64,000 nucleotides of DNA from Progne subis subis (lineage: Eukaryota > Chordata > Aves > Passeriformes > Hirundinidae): NCBI GenBank assembly GCA_022316685.1, contig JAKJHU010000030.1, positions 14,960,018 through 15,024,017 of the forward strand, given 5' to 3'. Position numbers and translations under genes: made by a program. Shown in pieces: positions 1 through 12,273 of the stretch. The first letter of the stretch is position 1. Every line of letters begins with the position of its first letter. The notes below the pieces were generated by a model that was given only the letters and a program-made list of their open reading frames with translations, had not been told where the DNA came from and searched no databases.

Positions 1-771
1 TCTTTTAACCTGTGGCAGCTGGCAAGTACTTCATATGGACAGCTCTTTGATTGCACTGCTTATAATTATATTAACTCAGAGCTTTTACCAGGTTCTTGAT
101 TTATAAATGTGTATGACTGTGATCTGGTTTTTAATCCATCAAAATACCTTTCACTGCAGAGCAATAAGGCCTTTATTCAAGAATCCTTGTGAGCTGGTTT
201 TATTTTACATACTTCACTGAAAAGGAAGCAAACCAAGAGGGGCATGTGTGCACTTGCAAGGCATCTGCTGAGCTGTGTGCAGCTGGAATGCATCCTGCTC
301 ACATCTTGCAAAGCCCTGATGATGAGACCCACCATCAGAGAAGAGCCCCTGAAACATTGGGACCCCACAGCATCCATGCTCAATTAACTAATTAACAGAC
401 AATATGGCCTATATGGTCAATCATCCCTGGCAGAGCTTAAACATTAAACTGGAGTGATTCTGTGCCAAAGCATCACACAGGAAAGCAGTACTGCTCTTGC
501 TGAACACAGTGGGAGTTTTACTTCTGGGGTGGAGGGGGCCTGAGATTGCGAGTCTTCAAACAGTCAGGAGGCTGAGTAAGTAATTTTGCTGCTGAAAGCT
601 TTGGAAAAGAAAAATCCTCTGTTGGTGCTCATCAAATATATATGCTTCTCATAGTTTTGTATGTTGGAGGAAACAGAACACAAAGTAAAGAGAGTCACTG
701 TGATCAAATGCTCCACTATAAAAAAGCTGTAAGTAGCTTCAGAATTTTGTATTTTCAGACTTTTGTAGTGC
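1..771. other. unannotated unique sequence
   Basis: AT-rich sequence with no recognisable repeat, exon or RNA gene. Open frames of 68 codons on both strands around 177-395 overlap each other and have no recognisable composition or motif, so I treat them as chance frames. Confidence 0.5.
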
Positions 772-819
772 AGGGCTGGGAGGAAAAAAACTCAACATGA
801 GGGCTGGGAGGAAAAAAAA
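772..819. repeat. direct duplication of a G-rich/A-tail unit
   Basis: Two copies of agggctgggaggaaaaaaa lie at 772-790 and 800-819, a 28-bp period including a 9-bp spacer. The second copy has one extra A. This looks like a local slippage or tandem duplication and no function is suggested. Confidence 0.8.
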
Positions 820-840
820 GCCCACAAGAAACCTCTCTGG

Positions 841-881
841 AAAAAAAACCAAACAACAACAAAAAACCCAACAAAAACAAC
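841..881. repeat. A/C-rich low-complexity tract
   Basis: An A run followed by CAA, CCAA and CCCA units. It resembles the other A/C-rich tracts of this window (near 23.7, 27.2, 33.8 and 47.8 kb). It could be a decayed poly-A tail, but no retroelement body is recognisable upstream. Confidence 0.75.
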
Positions 882-1479
882 TTCTCTATACTCCTGCAGT
901 GTGACTGCAGCCCTGGATATCAATTTCTCCCATCAGGCTCTCAGGGTGCAGTTCTGAAACAGTGGGTGGCATGGAGAGGCACCACCTTGGGGACATGAGG
1001 GCAGGGCTCCCACAAGATGCCCCGTTTGCACAGGTAAGGTGGGGCAGGCACTGGAGGCAGGGCAGAGCATTAGAGTCAGCTGCCTGTGCTCACCCCAGCA
1101 CCCCTCCTGCAGCACCTGATGCAAGGACCTCACCAGCCCATCCTCACCAGGACATGTGCAGATGCTTATCCAAGCCTGGATATGAGCTCTGGCTGCAAAT
1201 AACACCTTATGGGACACACTGAGACGGGGCAAGAGATCCTGCAAAACATTTTTAGCAGTCAGTGGCTTCAGAATTGAACCCTCCTAGCCAAGAGCATTTC
1301 AATGCTGGAAGAAGGAGCAAACAGTACACAGCAGAGCAGTTCTGAGTGACAGTGGAGAGCCCCTGAGTTCAGATTGTGCAGCAGCTCTGATCCAGAACAA
1401 GCTGTTTCAATGAACCTACCAATCAAACTTTCATGGTTATGAGATAGGGATGTAGGTGCAGCAAGATCCAAGTTTAGCC
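882..1479. other. unannotated unique sequence
   Basis: Slightly GC-richer than its surroundings around 940-1220, with overlapping frames of 86 codons (plus) and 103 codons (minus). Neither frame shows a domain, a signal peptide or a convincing exon structure. No repeat was recognised. Confidence 0.45.
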
Positions 1480-1990
1480 CCAGACGCAGTCAACCATTTA
1501 TATCTAGAGGGTTATGCAGGGTTATACAGGTTATATATCCCTTAGTTAAGATTTCAAAGTTTAGCATGCGAGCATCTGTGAGGCTAGAGGAGTAACCTTG
1601 AGAGGCATCCCTACCCAGGGGAGATTGCATCACACAGCCTGCTGCCCTGCAGGAGAAGCCAATGGACCCTGGGCTGCCTGCTATTTATGGAGTAGAGTGA
1701 TTGGCTTGGTCATATTTACATACCCGCTCTATTTTGGGTTGGCACATGCTCAACTAGTCCTTAGCTGTTGAACAAGATTTATGGCCCTTAATTATTTTGT
1801 TGTTCTCTCTAAGCTAGATGTGGCCTTCATGACCACCACCAGTGGTTATTGCATAAGCAGGGAAAGGGAGAGCGGGCAGAACGTTGTCACAGTCAGGGAG
1901 GTGGTAAAACCCTTCAAAGAGTTTGAGGCACTCAGAAAGTGTGTCCTCATAGTTATTTAAATCAAGGAAAAAGTTTGGTCTCTGGTAGTG
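1480..1990 (-). mobile_element. possible degraded avian ERV LTR (minus orientation)
   Basis: The text around 1500-1860 resembles, from memory, an avian retroviral LTR read on the minus strand. On that strand a TATA-like cataaata lies at 1682-1689. I could not find convincing TG/CA termini or a target-site duplication, so both boundaries are rough. The alternative is unique intergenic sequence. A repeat-library search would decide this. Confidence 0.3.
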
Positions 1991-4900
1991 ACCAAGGTAA
2001 TGAAAAACCTTTCAGCTGCTTCCTCTGTACCCCACAGCACAATAAATAAATAGATATTGACTTCCCAACAGGCCCTCTGTGAGTGGTGTGTGGGCAGGTG
2101 TGGGAATGAGCAGTTTGGACAACTCCAGCCTCTGCATTAGTGAAGTAGCTCTTGGACTCTGTAGAGCGATAATGCTCAGCAGGGCCGTGGGTTTCCCGTG
2201 GTGTCAGTACAAAAAATTCATCTTACAAAGTATGAGTCATAGGAATTCAAAAGGAAAGCCTCAGCCTAAGAAGACTCTAGAACTGAGAGGCTGCCTAGGA
2301 GGACAAGAGAGCTCCTGATACATTTGTACATTATCCCTCCAAGATTATCTTTTGGAACCTGTCTTTTGTTAGAGCAGATGGTCCAATATAACAACAGTCT
2401 GAGCATCCAATGCTGCCTTCCTGCCATAGGGAAGAACCAGCAAGCAGAATTCAAATGCAGATGGAGAGGAGGCCCACCACAGATAAAAAGAGCAAGAGAG
2501 AGTTCAGCCACAGCTCTCACGGGAGGGATAGAAGGTGTTTGGTCCGGGCTAACACCTCAGAGTTCAAGCCCCTTTAGGATTCAACACTGAATAGCAGCCC
2601 TCAGGAAGAGGAGTGTCAATGCCTGAACTCCTTTCCACTCTGAGAGCCTCAGGGCATCTCAGCAACTACCAGGCAGGAATGTTTCTGTACAGGTAGGATC
2701 TGAGGTTGGGTTCATCTAAGTGAATTTGGGTTCGTTTATTCTGCCCTTCTCTCCTGAAATCTCTTCCCCTACTTGAAGCGCAGCTGCCTTAATTTGGCTT
2801 GGCTGAACTAAACCTGTCGTGTTCCCATCCCTGCCTTGCCCTGTGAAAAGTCTTGGGAAAGTGAGAAGCCTGTGCATCAGGGGAGTAAGAGATGTGCACA
2901 GGCAGTACCACTGGGACCTGCCAGCCAGGAAGAGTGACACTGTGTCTCCTGCAGAGCTTCAAAGGCAGATCACTGGGCATTTTTCCCCAGTGCCAGCTCC
3001 CAGACAGAAGTCCCTCTCCAGCACCTGGGGGACAGCTTCCAGCACCAGCACCCCTCTCTCATTGTCTGCTCTTGGCACACACCTCCCTTTTCCAAGGGAA
3101 TGAAAAGTTTTATGCAAAGCAGTCCTCAAAACACTCGTGTCTTTCCTCCTACAGAATTTATTTTCTGTGTTTTGATCCTGTGATCTCACTGCCCAGGCCC
3201 AGCACAACTGCCCCAGCAGGTATCTCTCACATGGGCTGCACTGCTTCATCTCAGCCAATGCTTGGGCATGACCTAACTGAGATAACATGAAGAAATCAGG
3301 AATTCTCTCTCCATTTGACCTAGGAAAAACACCATTTTCCTGCTATCATCACAGCACTTTTCCATCAATCTCTTTTGGACAATAAGGTTAGTGCTTCACC
3401 TCAGTTTCCAAATTCAAGAAGAGTGTTTGAAGTAAGCAGAGATAAGGGTCTGAGATAGGTTCTACACAAATTATTGGAGATGTAGCCACACTTGCATCAC
3501 TATTTTACTTAGTTTACAAGGGGGAAAACCCCACATGTGAGCCTTTCACATACTGTTAAAAGGACCAATAGAAGGAACTTCTTCGGCACCTGCTCAAACA
3601 TTACTTATTTGAAGTGCTTTTAGGAGCTGAGCTTGATTCCCTGAATGCAGTGTCTTTTGTTTGATAATGGCAAATTACTAATTCTGTTGGGTATGTACTG
3701 AGGTTTGGGTTTTTTTTAATGTAGCTGCTCCAGTTTGGATTGGATGACTGGGAAGAGCAAAGATTGCAGTTTTTCCATACTAAATCCTTCCAGTCCAACT
3801 TAGCAATGGAGCCAAGAGAATATAAAATGGTAGAACATTCACAACTTGGGCTGAAAGTTCCACTAAAGCTCAGCCCCTGGGAGATTTCCCAGGCTGGAAA
3901 ATTTTATCTCGAACAGTTACAGTTGAGCAAACTTATAAGTGCCTAGAAAGCAAATTTTGGGATTAGAAGGATCCCGTCTTCAGAGCAGGTGAGTAGGTAG
4001 TAGAATATCTATTGTTCTCACAGCAATTGTTTTCTGCTTTCCAATATGTAATTTCTTTCACATTTTCTTGATTGCTTCTTATTCTACTCATCCTGGGATG
4101 GAAGTGGGTATTACTCCTTTCTCCCTCATAGAAACCTGACATATTTCAAGACCTTTTTATTGTTTCTGAGTCATTGACTCTGAATGTATCCAAATGCATC
4201 AGCTGGCACCTCATTCCTGCTGAACAGGGCAGCAGGGTAACCTCAGGGGCTGTGTAGTCTAACTGCAAAAGTCACCTTAATAATTCTTCTGGTGTGACCT
4301 GCTGAGCTGTATTGCTTGGGGAAAGGTGGGGGAGTCAGGTAGATCCAGTCACTTGCTCTGTTGTCCCTGTTTCTTAGCCACGTACTGCAGCCAGCCATGG
4401 AGATGGAACAAAATGGTTTAAGAAATCAATTTATTTTCTCCATTGTTAATCCCAGTGGATCTATATGGCTGTTCTTAAAGCTTTCCAGTTGAAAGGTACT
4501 TGGGGAGTGCACAATACACTGAAGAGTGGAAGATATTGTATCAGGATGCTTCTACATCTTTTTTACTCCAATATATCATTATATGCAGCATGACATTGTG
4601 GACTATTACATGCAGAATCTGAGCAGAGGAGAGAGTAAGGAAAAAAACTCCACTCAGAGAGAACTTCAAAGACCAAGAAAGGGGTGGATGTGATTTATTT
4701 GCACATCATCTAAATTCTATGCCTTATCCTGACCTCAGGTCAGATAGCAATTATTAAGTGAACTTTGTAGATCAGACAAAAAATGTACCACATTACAGTA
4801 TCCCCCACAGATGGTCTCCAGGGCAAACTCAGCCTCCCACTGCTGTTGGTAGTGGATTACTCGTGACAGGCTTGGCTGAAGATTGATTATTGTTATAAAT

Positions 4901-7900
4901 TATTTCATGATCCCTCTTCTGGTGCAACAAAAGGCAGTGATTCAGCTATCCAGAGAGTGGTGAATGAAAAGAAACTAAGGACTAAATTAAGTGCAATTCT
5001 GGAACAGAAGTTTGTTTGCGAAAGATTTTTTGAATCCATTTAAAATTTCACTCTGTTCTTTTTATTTCTATTAAAGTCAGTAAAATGATACCAGCATTCC
5101 ATTGTGAGAGGTTTCATCTTGACTAACCATAGCTAGTGAAGCTTTTTTTAACTGTTTCTGTTTTAATGTATTCTTTTAGTTAATAAGATTAATATTTTTC
5201 CACATTTTCTATAGAGTGCTACAGTTTTTTTATCTGTATCAATGCAGCATGAAAATATTCCAAGGCTAGTACAGAGGAAATGTGTAAGAGAATCTGGTTT
5301 CTACCAGTGGAAGAAATTAATATACTGGTTGTGAAATTGATGTTATGTTTTCTAGAAGGAAATCGTAAGTGGATAATAAAAGGATATAACTACTTATCAA
5401 TTTACATTTAAGGGGTTAGACACAAAGGATTTTTAAGAAAAAAGTGTGATATTGCATTAAGCAAGCCCTGGGAGTGACCCATCACGGAAGAGTCAATAGA
5501 TGACTGAGTGAAGCCGTGAAGGGAACTGGTGGCACACGCTGTCCCAGAACCAGGACTTGAGCACTGGCCCCATGTCTCCAGCCCTAGGCCTGAGCTCAAC
5601 ACCTCATCTCTCATCACGATGGATGAATCATATTCCACAACTGCCACAGGTGTAAATAAGTTTGGTGCCCTTGAGTTTTCTCAGGCACTACTTGGAGAAA
5701 TGCTCATCTCTAGAGCTAACCTTTTCCCTCCTTCATCTTCCTTCTGGCTCCTGTTACAGCCCATTTTATGGAGTTTCAATGCTGATATCTTTGTGCCCTT
5801 GTCCTGTGAGCTTGTGGGAAAAGAGGAGACTGTGGTCCTTCCCTGCAGGTGTGCACTGAGGGGCCACCCCTCCGAGACAGGCAATGAGCCCACAGCTCAG
5901 CCAAGCTGTGTGCTCCACTCTGAGTCATACAACACCCACTGCCCACGGCATTATAAAGTAGCGGGAAAGACCAAATTAATCCCTCATGTATTACCATAGA
6001 CCAAAGAACTCAGAATTTTCCAGTGCTGAAGATTCAGGAGGGACAGATTGCCAATAAAGCCTCCTTCACAGCACCAAGTTTCTTATATCTAATTTCTTTC
6101 AGTGAGCAATATCTGGCTTTCCTTGCGATGCCAAAATTTGGGAAATTTACTTTTTACTCTGAGTTTGCAGCATTGCAGTCTTTGGCCAGAAAATTCAGCT
6201 AGTATAGTAAAAATGTCAGCTTCTATTATTTTTTTTTTTTCTTTTTCTTTTCCCTTTTTTTGGAGGATAGGAGGAAGGAAATCAGTGGAAGTTCAAAAGT
6301 TTAGGTGAAAGGCAATGAAATACTTAAGAAGGTATCAGAGAAAAAAGGTGGATTATCCTAGGAGAAAATAGAAAGTACTTTGTCTGGAAAATGTGGATTG
6401 TGGAAGCAAGACTGCACAAATAGCTTTCCTTCCTTGTGCAGGGGCACAATACACAAATTATCTCATCTATAGCTCACACCTAATTCAGAACAAGTGATAT
6501 GGCAGACAAAAAGGGCTCTAGAAATTGATAACCAGATAAAATGGTTTTGATCCAGGGAAAAGAGCTGATGAAGGAGAGCCATACGGGAGGCAGAATAGGT
6601 GCATGTAGGCAGTCCACTGTCCAGTCCCAGCTCTGTCAATGGTTTTCTGGTGATTTGGGTAAGCTGCCTCCCTCTACCCGAGCAAATGTTAGCTCCAGTT
6701 GGAGGTTTGTGACTTGTTCTTCCTTGCTTTTAGTTTTTCAATTGGAAAATAAAGATGCATAACAATTTTTCCACTTGAAAATCCAACATAATTGCTACTT
6801 TTTTGCTGTCCTCTCTAGGCAGATTTGAAAGCTTTTACGCACTGGACTAACGTAGAAAATATGTCCTTACTAGAGTTTTCATCTATCTCCTCTGCACAGA
6901 AATCTTGGAATTTGATGAAAATAATCTGATTCATGCTCCCTCCTGAATTTGGTTTGCTTTTTATTTCCCCCAGTATCCTGGCTGAAATAATGTCTTTATT
7001 TCACAGTCACAAAATAAACATATATATAAATTTGCATTAAAAAGAAAAAAAATCAGTGTGAAATGAAATCTGCTTTCCTGGTCTCTGGATGTGTTTGGAG
7101 AGCAGCTCATGAGAAGGGCTGCACAGAAGGAGCCATTTGCAGGGCACAGACTTCTTGGCCACCCTGGGCCCCCTCTGCACTTCTGAGTGCCTTTTGCTGG
7201 CACCTCCACTGTGGAGATCTGGTGCAACGGAGATCAGGCACTGATCCTCATCTCTGATCACCCTGCTGTCCCTATGGACACGCTGCAGCCCACAGGGAGC
7301 CTGGTCACTCCATCAACAGGACAGAGGCAGTGCAGCTGGAGGGTGTAATATCACCAGATTTAAATGTGATCATGCTCAGCTTTGCCCTTCTGACCATCTC
7401 CTAGAAAGTTTCAGTCTTAAACCTACACCTTTCATAAAAAGGATGGGGATTTATGAATGATGGTGGATCATGAGCCACAGACAGGTCCTGGACAGGGCCT
7501 TATCCTCTATTTTCCTCTAGGTCACCTACTTAGGTAGCCTGCCTCCTTTCTATGCAACACTCTTGGTGTGCCACTCCCACTTCCCCTTTCTGCTGATATT
7601 CCTCCATCCCACTACATTTATATAACCAAGTATAATATGTTTTGGAGAGAGAAATTTTATGTCCTTTGTCTGGTTGGTCCAACAGCAAGCAGAAGGTGCC
7701 AGCAGGATTTTATGAAGCCTGCTCAAGGCAAACACAGTGTGAAGCTCTTACCTGCAGCTCTGTGGACCTCTAACCCTAGGCAGGCACTGTAGGGCCCTGT
7801 CAGTGATTTGTAAAACCTCAGTGACAGGAACTGTAACGCTTGAGAAGCTGGGGTGATGGGCTCAGCTGTGGAAGATCTGACACCTACATGGCAGCCTGCC

Positions 7901-8374
7901 TTGCCTAAAGGAGTAGGAAGGCACCAAATATCCTCAAGAATTTGGGCTGGATTACATAGGAAGGTGTCACTCTGTGAAAACGTTGCACTAAGAACTCAAA
8001 TTCATGAAAGTCAGAGAGTGCAGATTATGGCAATAGATGCAACTTCTCGTGGTAGTGAACAGACACTACAAAGATGTATAAGTGTGGGACACAAGCAAAC
8101 CAGGAAATTTTAGAGCTGCAAAAAGGAAAATTTCTTCTCTACTGTAGCAGTAGGGTTTTCCTCTCACAGAATTAGAGGAAAAGAAGACTTATTTCCATTA
8201 TTTTTATGGGGAATTGAACAATTTGAAAGAAGGGTGCTAGGTTTGTCATTTTGGGTTTTTAACTTTCCACTCATTGTTCCTTTTCAGAACATCAGGTAGG
8301 TTTCTTCTATTCTTACTGTATTTTCAAACTTATCAGCAGTTTTATGGTCTCCTGATTTGGGTACTTTTATCTTG
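1991..8374. other. long stretch without recognised genes or repeats
   Basis: About 6.4 kb of mostly AT-rich sequence. It includes open frames of up to 156 codons (plus, 5529-5999) and 132 codons (plus, 2892-3290). None has a recognisable motif, and each is overlapped by frames on the other strand. A T-rich run lies around 6226-6261. I see no splice-bounded exon, CpG island, tRNA or ERV internal sequence. Confidence 0.5.
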
Positions 8375-8612
8375 GAAGGGTTCTCTGGAAGTTATGTAGT
8401 CCAGCTTCCTGCTCAAAGCATGGATATCTTCAAAGTTAGATCAGGATTCTCAGAATCTAGCATAGCTGAGTTTTGGAAATCTCCAAGGACAGAGAATTTC
8501 CATCTTTGTGGGCACCTATTCCTGTGCTGACTGGCCAACATGCCCACACACACTGCTTTGTCTAGGCAATCTCCCCTCTGTACAGGGACACAGGACACAT
8601 CCCTGTTTTCCT
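8375..8612 (-). mobile_element. CR1 LINE 3' fragment (minus strand)
   Basis: Chicken-repeat-1 (CR1) non-LTR retrotransposon fragment, 5'-truncated and inserted on the minus strand. The plus strand shows the reverse complement of the CR1 3' region. A diagnostic piece is tagtccagcttcctgctcaa at 8397-8416, followed by text matching the CR1 pattern 'sentence' about stopping short of a lead-in (…tttggaaatctccaaggacag…). The copy is diverged and lacks the reverse transcriptase region, so it is a dead fossil. The 63- to 67-codon frame over it is a shadow. Family assignment is from memory of CR1 sequence; the subfamily is unknown. Confidence 0.7.
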
Positions 8613-9163
8613 TCATATTCTCATCATGTCAATTTTTAAATTATTACAGGCCTATATATATAAAATGATACAGCAATAAATTTGGATACTCCCTCATAAT
8701 TCATTGGGGAAACTAGGCACAATTCAGCTGCTACTGAAGTCAGCACATGTCTCCCCAAAGACTCCTCAGACGGATTCAACTCAAAGACTCCTCAGAATGA
8801 TGCAGCTCAGTGCCCAGAACTTTAAGGCATGTCCATCTTTTCAGAAATCTCTTTCTGAAAATAGCCAATACAGTTATTTCAGTTTTTTCCAGCCTCATGC
8901 TCGGTCTTTCCTTCTACACGTAGCCAGCAGGTAAGGTCTAGAGAGGTAATCTCTCTGGTTAACAAAATAATCCGTTCAATCAATCAACTAGCTGACCTTT
9001 ATGCAACAAGCAAAGTCTGAACTCTAAAACTGCTTGTTCTGGTTGTGTTTTTATGAAGATCAAGCATGATCCTGCAATACAGCTGTGTCAGTTCATGAGC
9101 ACTGTGAGATGAGAGAGCAGCTCAATCAGATCTGAGCTGCTCTGGCTGAGGGAGGCTTATGTG
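8613..9163. other. unannotated unique sequence
   Basis: No gene recognised. A 14-bp direct repeat aaagactcctcaga occurs at 8757-8770 and 8783-8796 (26-bp period), probably a local duplication. The 76-codon plus-strand frame across it has no family features. Confidence 0.5.
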
Positions 9164-9168
9164 CCTTG
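9164..9168. repeat. target-site duplication, left copy (CCTTG)
   Basis: The 5 bp ccttg lies directly before the TG that opens the LTR at 9169. It is repeated exactly at 9806-9810 directly after the closing CA. A 5-bp duplication is the size made by many ERVL-class integrases. Confidence 0.85.
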
Positions 9169-9389
9169 TGTCTTAGGTTGCAATGCAAGATATAACAGAA
9201 AATATGTATTCTATTACCATCTGTTAAAACCAGGTGGGGCAGTGTTCTCTAAGTCTTCCAGGACCCATCCTCCACCCAGAGGGATATCTTCTGTTAAGGG
9301 CCATTGAGGCTCACTGCATGACTGATAAAATTACATCATCCCATTGTGAGATGCTCCACCCAAGGGGAGGAGCCAAGCATTCCTACTTG

Positions 9390-9400
9390 GATAAAAATAT
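9390..9400 (+). promoter_or_regulatory. LTR TATA-like box
   Basis: gataaaaatat within the LTR, about 265 bp upstream of the putative polyadenylation signal. This is a plausible core promoter of the ancient retrovirus. Present-day activity is unknown. Confidence 0.5.
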
Positions 9401-9654
9401 GAGATTCAGAACACCAGGACAGCCTGTTCCCGTTGGATTCCCAGAGGGAGACCAGACCCATCTCACCACCACTGAACCCTTCTACAAGATCATTGCTTCC
9501 AACAGAACCACATCTGTCACTCCAGGAGGACTTAATTGGACTGCTACCAACACTCTGACCGACAGGGTGTCAGGTTGTATTCTGACTCTGTCAGTGTTTT
9601 CTTTTTTTGTTTGTTTACTTTTTTGTACTACTACATTTTTATTTTCATTTTCCT

Positions 9655-9660
9655 AGTAAA
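9655..9660 (+). terminator. LTR polyadenylation signal variant
   Basis: agtaaa, a common one-base variant of AATAAA, follows a T-rich tract near the 3' third of the LTR. It would mark the end of the R region. Confidence 0.45.
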
Positions 9661-9805
9661 GAACTGTTATTCCTACTCCCATATATTCGCTCGAGAGCCC
9701 CTTAATTTCAAAATTATAATAATTCAGAGGGAGGGGTTTACATTCTCCATTTCCAGGGAAGCTCCTGCCTTCGTTAGCAGACATTCGTCTGTCCAAACCA
9801 GGACA

Positions 9806-9810
9806 CCTTG
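9806..9810. repeat. target-site duplication, right copy (CCTTG)
   Basis: Exact copy of the 5 bp at 9164-9168, directly after the LTR terminus. Confidence 0.85.
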
Positions 9811-11599
9811 TAAGATAATGTTGGTCCACTGGAACACCCAGCACATGGCTTTCAGACTTGGCTGAACAGAAGACACAAAAATCCTTTTCCTCTGGGCTCT
9901 GTACTTCCTTTCAATATCTTTATTTGGGTTTTTTTTTGCTTGCATATTTGTTTATTTTCACATTCAGATATGAATTTAAGTATGAGCTCATCTGAAGAAG
10001 ATGACATTGGGATAGCCAAAAATTGTGCTTATACAATTAACTGATTACAAGCCCAGCAGGGCTCAGGGAGAGCTGACTCTGTCCTGGACAGAGAATAGCA
10101 AGATTGATATAAAAACCAAACATAATCCTTCTTCACACATCAGTTTACCGTTTTAGGTTTTATTTGACCTGGCCTGCAAAGCTGGCATCTCTGTAAGACT
10201 CGACAAGATGAAAACTGAATTGATGATCAAGATGCCATCTTTATCTTCCTCGCATGGCATACATGCAAATAAGTGTCTTGATTTCCAAATACAGTATTTT
10301 CTTCCCAGTATGATTTCATTTTTATTGATTGATTATGTCAGAGCTTTTAATCTCAGTAATTAATTTAGCAAATGAATATGATTCTTTAAACACACCCCTC
10401 CTCCCACTCCTTTAAAATTAAATCTGAGATTTGGAGTTTCTTTAATCAGGAAAAAATAATAATATTTTATCTCCCTGTTTCCTCTAGTTAAATCAAAATG
10501 GCCCTTTAAGGCATTGACAAATTGTTTCTGTGATACTACAACTATCACAAGGGGCTCAAACGGGCTTTGAGAGTCACTGCTTCAGTAAGATGTATATCCC
10601 AGTGGCTGTACAGGCAAAGAGAGAATGACTGTAATTTCTCCCGGCCGAAGACAGCTGGCTGTGCTGAGTCAAGGTGTCTCACAATTTTATGAGACTCTTT
10701 TTACACGGTTTATCCTGGAGATATGGCTTGGGTCTTCTCTACTGGAAGATTAATGAGTGAGAAATTATTTTATGTTTATCATGCAAGATTGCAAAGCTGA
10801 AAATAAAGTGAAAAGGAATATGACATTTTCTTACTACCTAGAGATCTTAGCTTTGCAAAATTCCAGTCCTACAAATGCTGTTTTCCAAAACATTCTGGTA
10901 AAACAGCTAACAATGAGTAAAGTTGATAATCTGTGGTAATTCAGGACAGGACATTTTTTACCTGGGATTGGTGATGGCCCACATTTGGAAAAAGTGTGTC
11001 TCTTGAGAGATGTACACTGGAATGTGACGGGTAGGAAGGACTAAAGTTTCAGAAATTACAACACTCTACAAAGTAGTTTCCTGTTTGTTTGGTTGGTTTT
11101 CCTGTTTATCCACCTTAATCAAGGCTAACCCTGAGTGATACCAAGACCAAAATAGTCCTTTCATCTTATTTTCTCACTCTTTTTCTCAAGTTATGACTGG
11201 CAAATGTCCTTTGTAGTCAACTACCTTTTCAATCAGAAAGTTTGCCAAAGACATTAGATAAGACCTAGAAGTTACACCCCAGACCAAACAACATCAGACT
11301 CATCCATACCTTGGAGCTGAGTCTGAACATGACATTTATCACAGGGCAGCAGGTAGTCTTGATAGTGTATAAAAAGTAATGCCAGAGAAGAATGCTGACA
11401 TTTATCACAATGAGGAAAATGCGACTCACTGCACATCAGTTTCTAAAACATTGACATCTGCTGCCAAGCTTGTCATCACTGCATTACTTTTCTGATCAAT
11501 AGGGAGGAATGTGTGCTGCTCATCTCATCTACCGCAGGCATGATGAATCAGCCTAATTCTGCCTGCTAACTAGAAAGGTGTCTGGTTCAAATGGAGATG
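9811..11599. other. unannotated unique sequence
   Basis: AT-rich, with T runs around 9928-9939. Short frames of 60 to 73 codons have no recognisable features. No repeat, exon or RNA gene was recognised. Confidence 0.5.
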
Positions 11600-12180
11600 T
11601 CTAGAGTGGTGATTATCCCGCTGTTGAGGTTCTTAGTGTTGCCTCACCCGGAGGACTGTTCTTGGCCCCAACAATTAAGAAGGTAGTGAAAGTCCTTGAG
11701 CATGTTCCGAGCAGGACAGCAAAGCTAGTAAAAAGGTTGGAAGGCACATCTTGTGTCATGGCCTGTGAGGAGTCGTGACGGACTCTGGGCTTGTCTAGTT
11801 TGGAGAAGAGGCAGCTGAGCACCAACCTCATTGCTACAGCTTCCTGAGGAGGGCAGGGGGAAAGGCCTGAGCTCTTCACCCTGAGATCCAGTGATAGGAT
11901 ATGGGAATAGTTCAGAGGTGTACCAGGAGAGGTTTAGACTGGATACTGAGAAGCATTTCTGTACCAAGAGGTGGCCAAACCCTGGAACAGGCTTCCTGGA
12001 GAGGTGGCAAATGCCCCAAGCCTGTCAGTGTTTAAGAGGCATTTGGATAATGCCCTTAACAAAATGCTTTTACTTGGTCAGCCCTGGGATTGGGTAGTCA
12101 GTTGGACTACATGATCCTTGTAGGTCCCTTCCAACCAAAATATTCTGTTCCATTCTTCTCTGTTCTATGCTATTCTGTTC
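11600..12180 (+). mobile_element. CR1 LINE 3' fragment (plus strand)
   Basis: 5'-truncated CR1 retrotransposon of about 0.58 kb. Landmarks are ggagaagaggcagctgagc at 11802-11820 and the characteristic 3' end with aggtcccttccaacc at 12122-12136. After that come the short TTCT-rich tail repeats (tctgttc, attctgttc) typical of CR1 3' termini. Only the end of the element survives. Frames of up to 88 codons inside it are shadows. The left edge is approximate because the copy fades into diverged sequence. The tail passes directly into the CTATC microsatellite. Confidence 0.9.
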
Positions 12181-12273
12181 CTATCCTATCCTATCCTATC
12201 CTATCCTATCCTATCCTATCCTATCCTATCCTATCCTATCCTATCCTATCCTATCCTATCCTATCCTATCCTA
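12181..12273. repeat. (CTATC)18 pentanucleotide microsatellite
   Basis: Eighteen uninterrupted CTATC units (12181-12270) plus a partial unit, starting right where the CR1 tail ends. The preceding tail text (gctattctgttc) differs from the unit by few bases, so the array probably grew from the CR1 tail. A frame repeating Ser-Tyr-Pro-Ile-Leu across it is a translation artefact. The lack of interruptions suggests recent expansion and probable length polymorphism. Confidence 0.97.

Larger units (their letters stand above)
9169..9805 (+). mobile_element. solo LTR of an avian endogenous retrovirus, ERVL-like
   Basis: A complete 637-bp LTR that opens with tgtcttagg and closes with accaggaca, so it has the canonical TG...CA ends. 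It is flanked by a perfect 5-bp target duplication. A TATA-like gataaaaatat lies at 9390-9400. A variant polyadenylation signal agtaaa lies at 9655-9660, after a T-rich stretch. This order supports the plus orientation. No second LTR or internal gag-pol sequence adjoins it, so it most likely arose by recombination between the two LTRs of a provirus. Frames of 140 and 109 codons inside it are not genes. The class assignment rests on the duplication length and on general resemblance to passerine ERVL LTRs. The exact subfamily needs a library search. Confidence 0.85.

Noticed and set aside
9234..9656. 140-codon plus-strand frame
   Set aside because: It lies wholly inside the solo LTR, which is non-coding.
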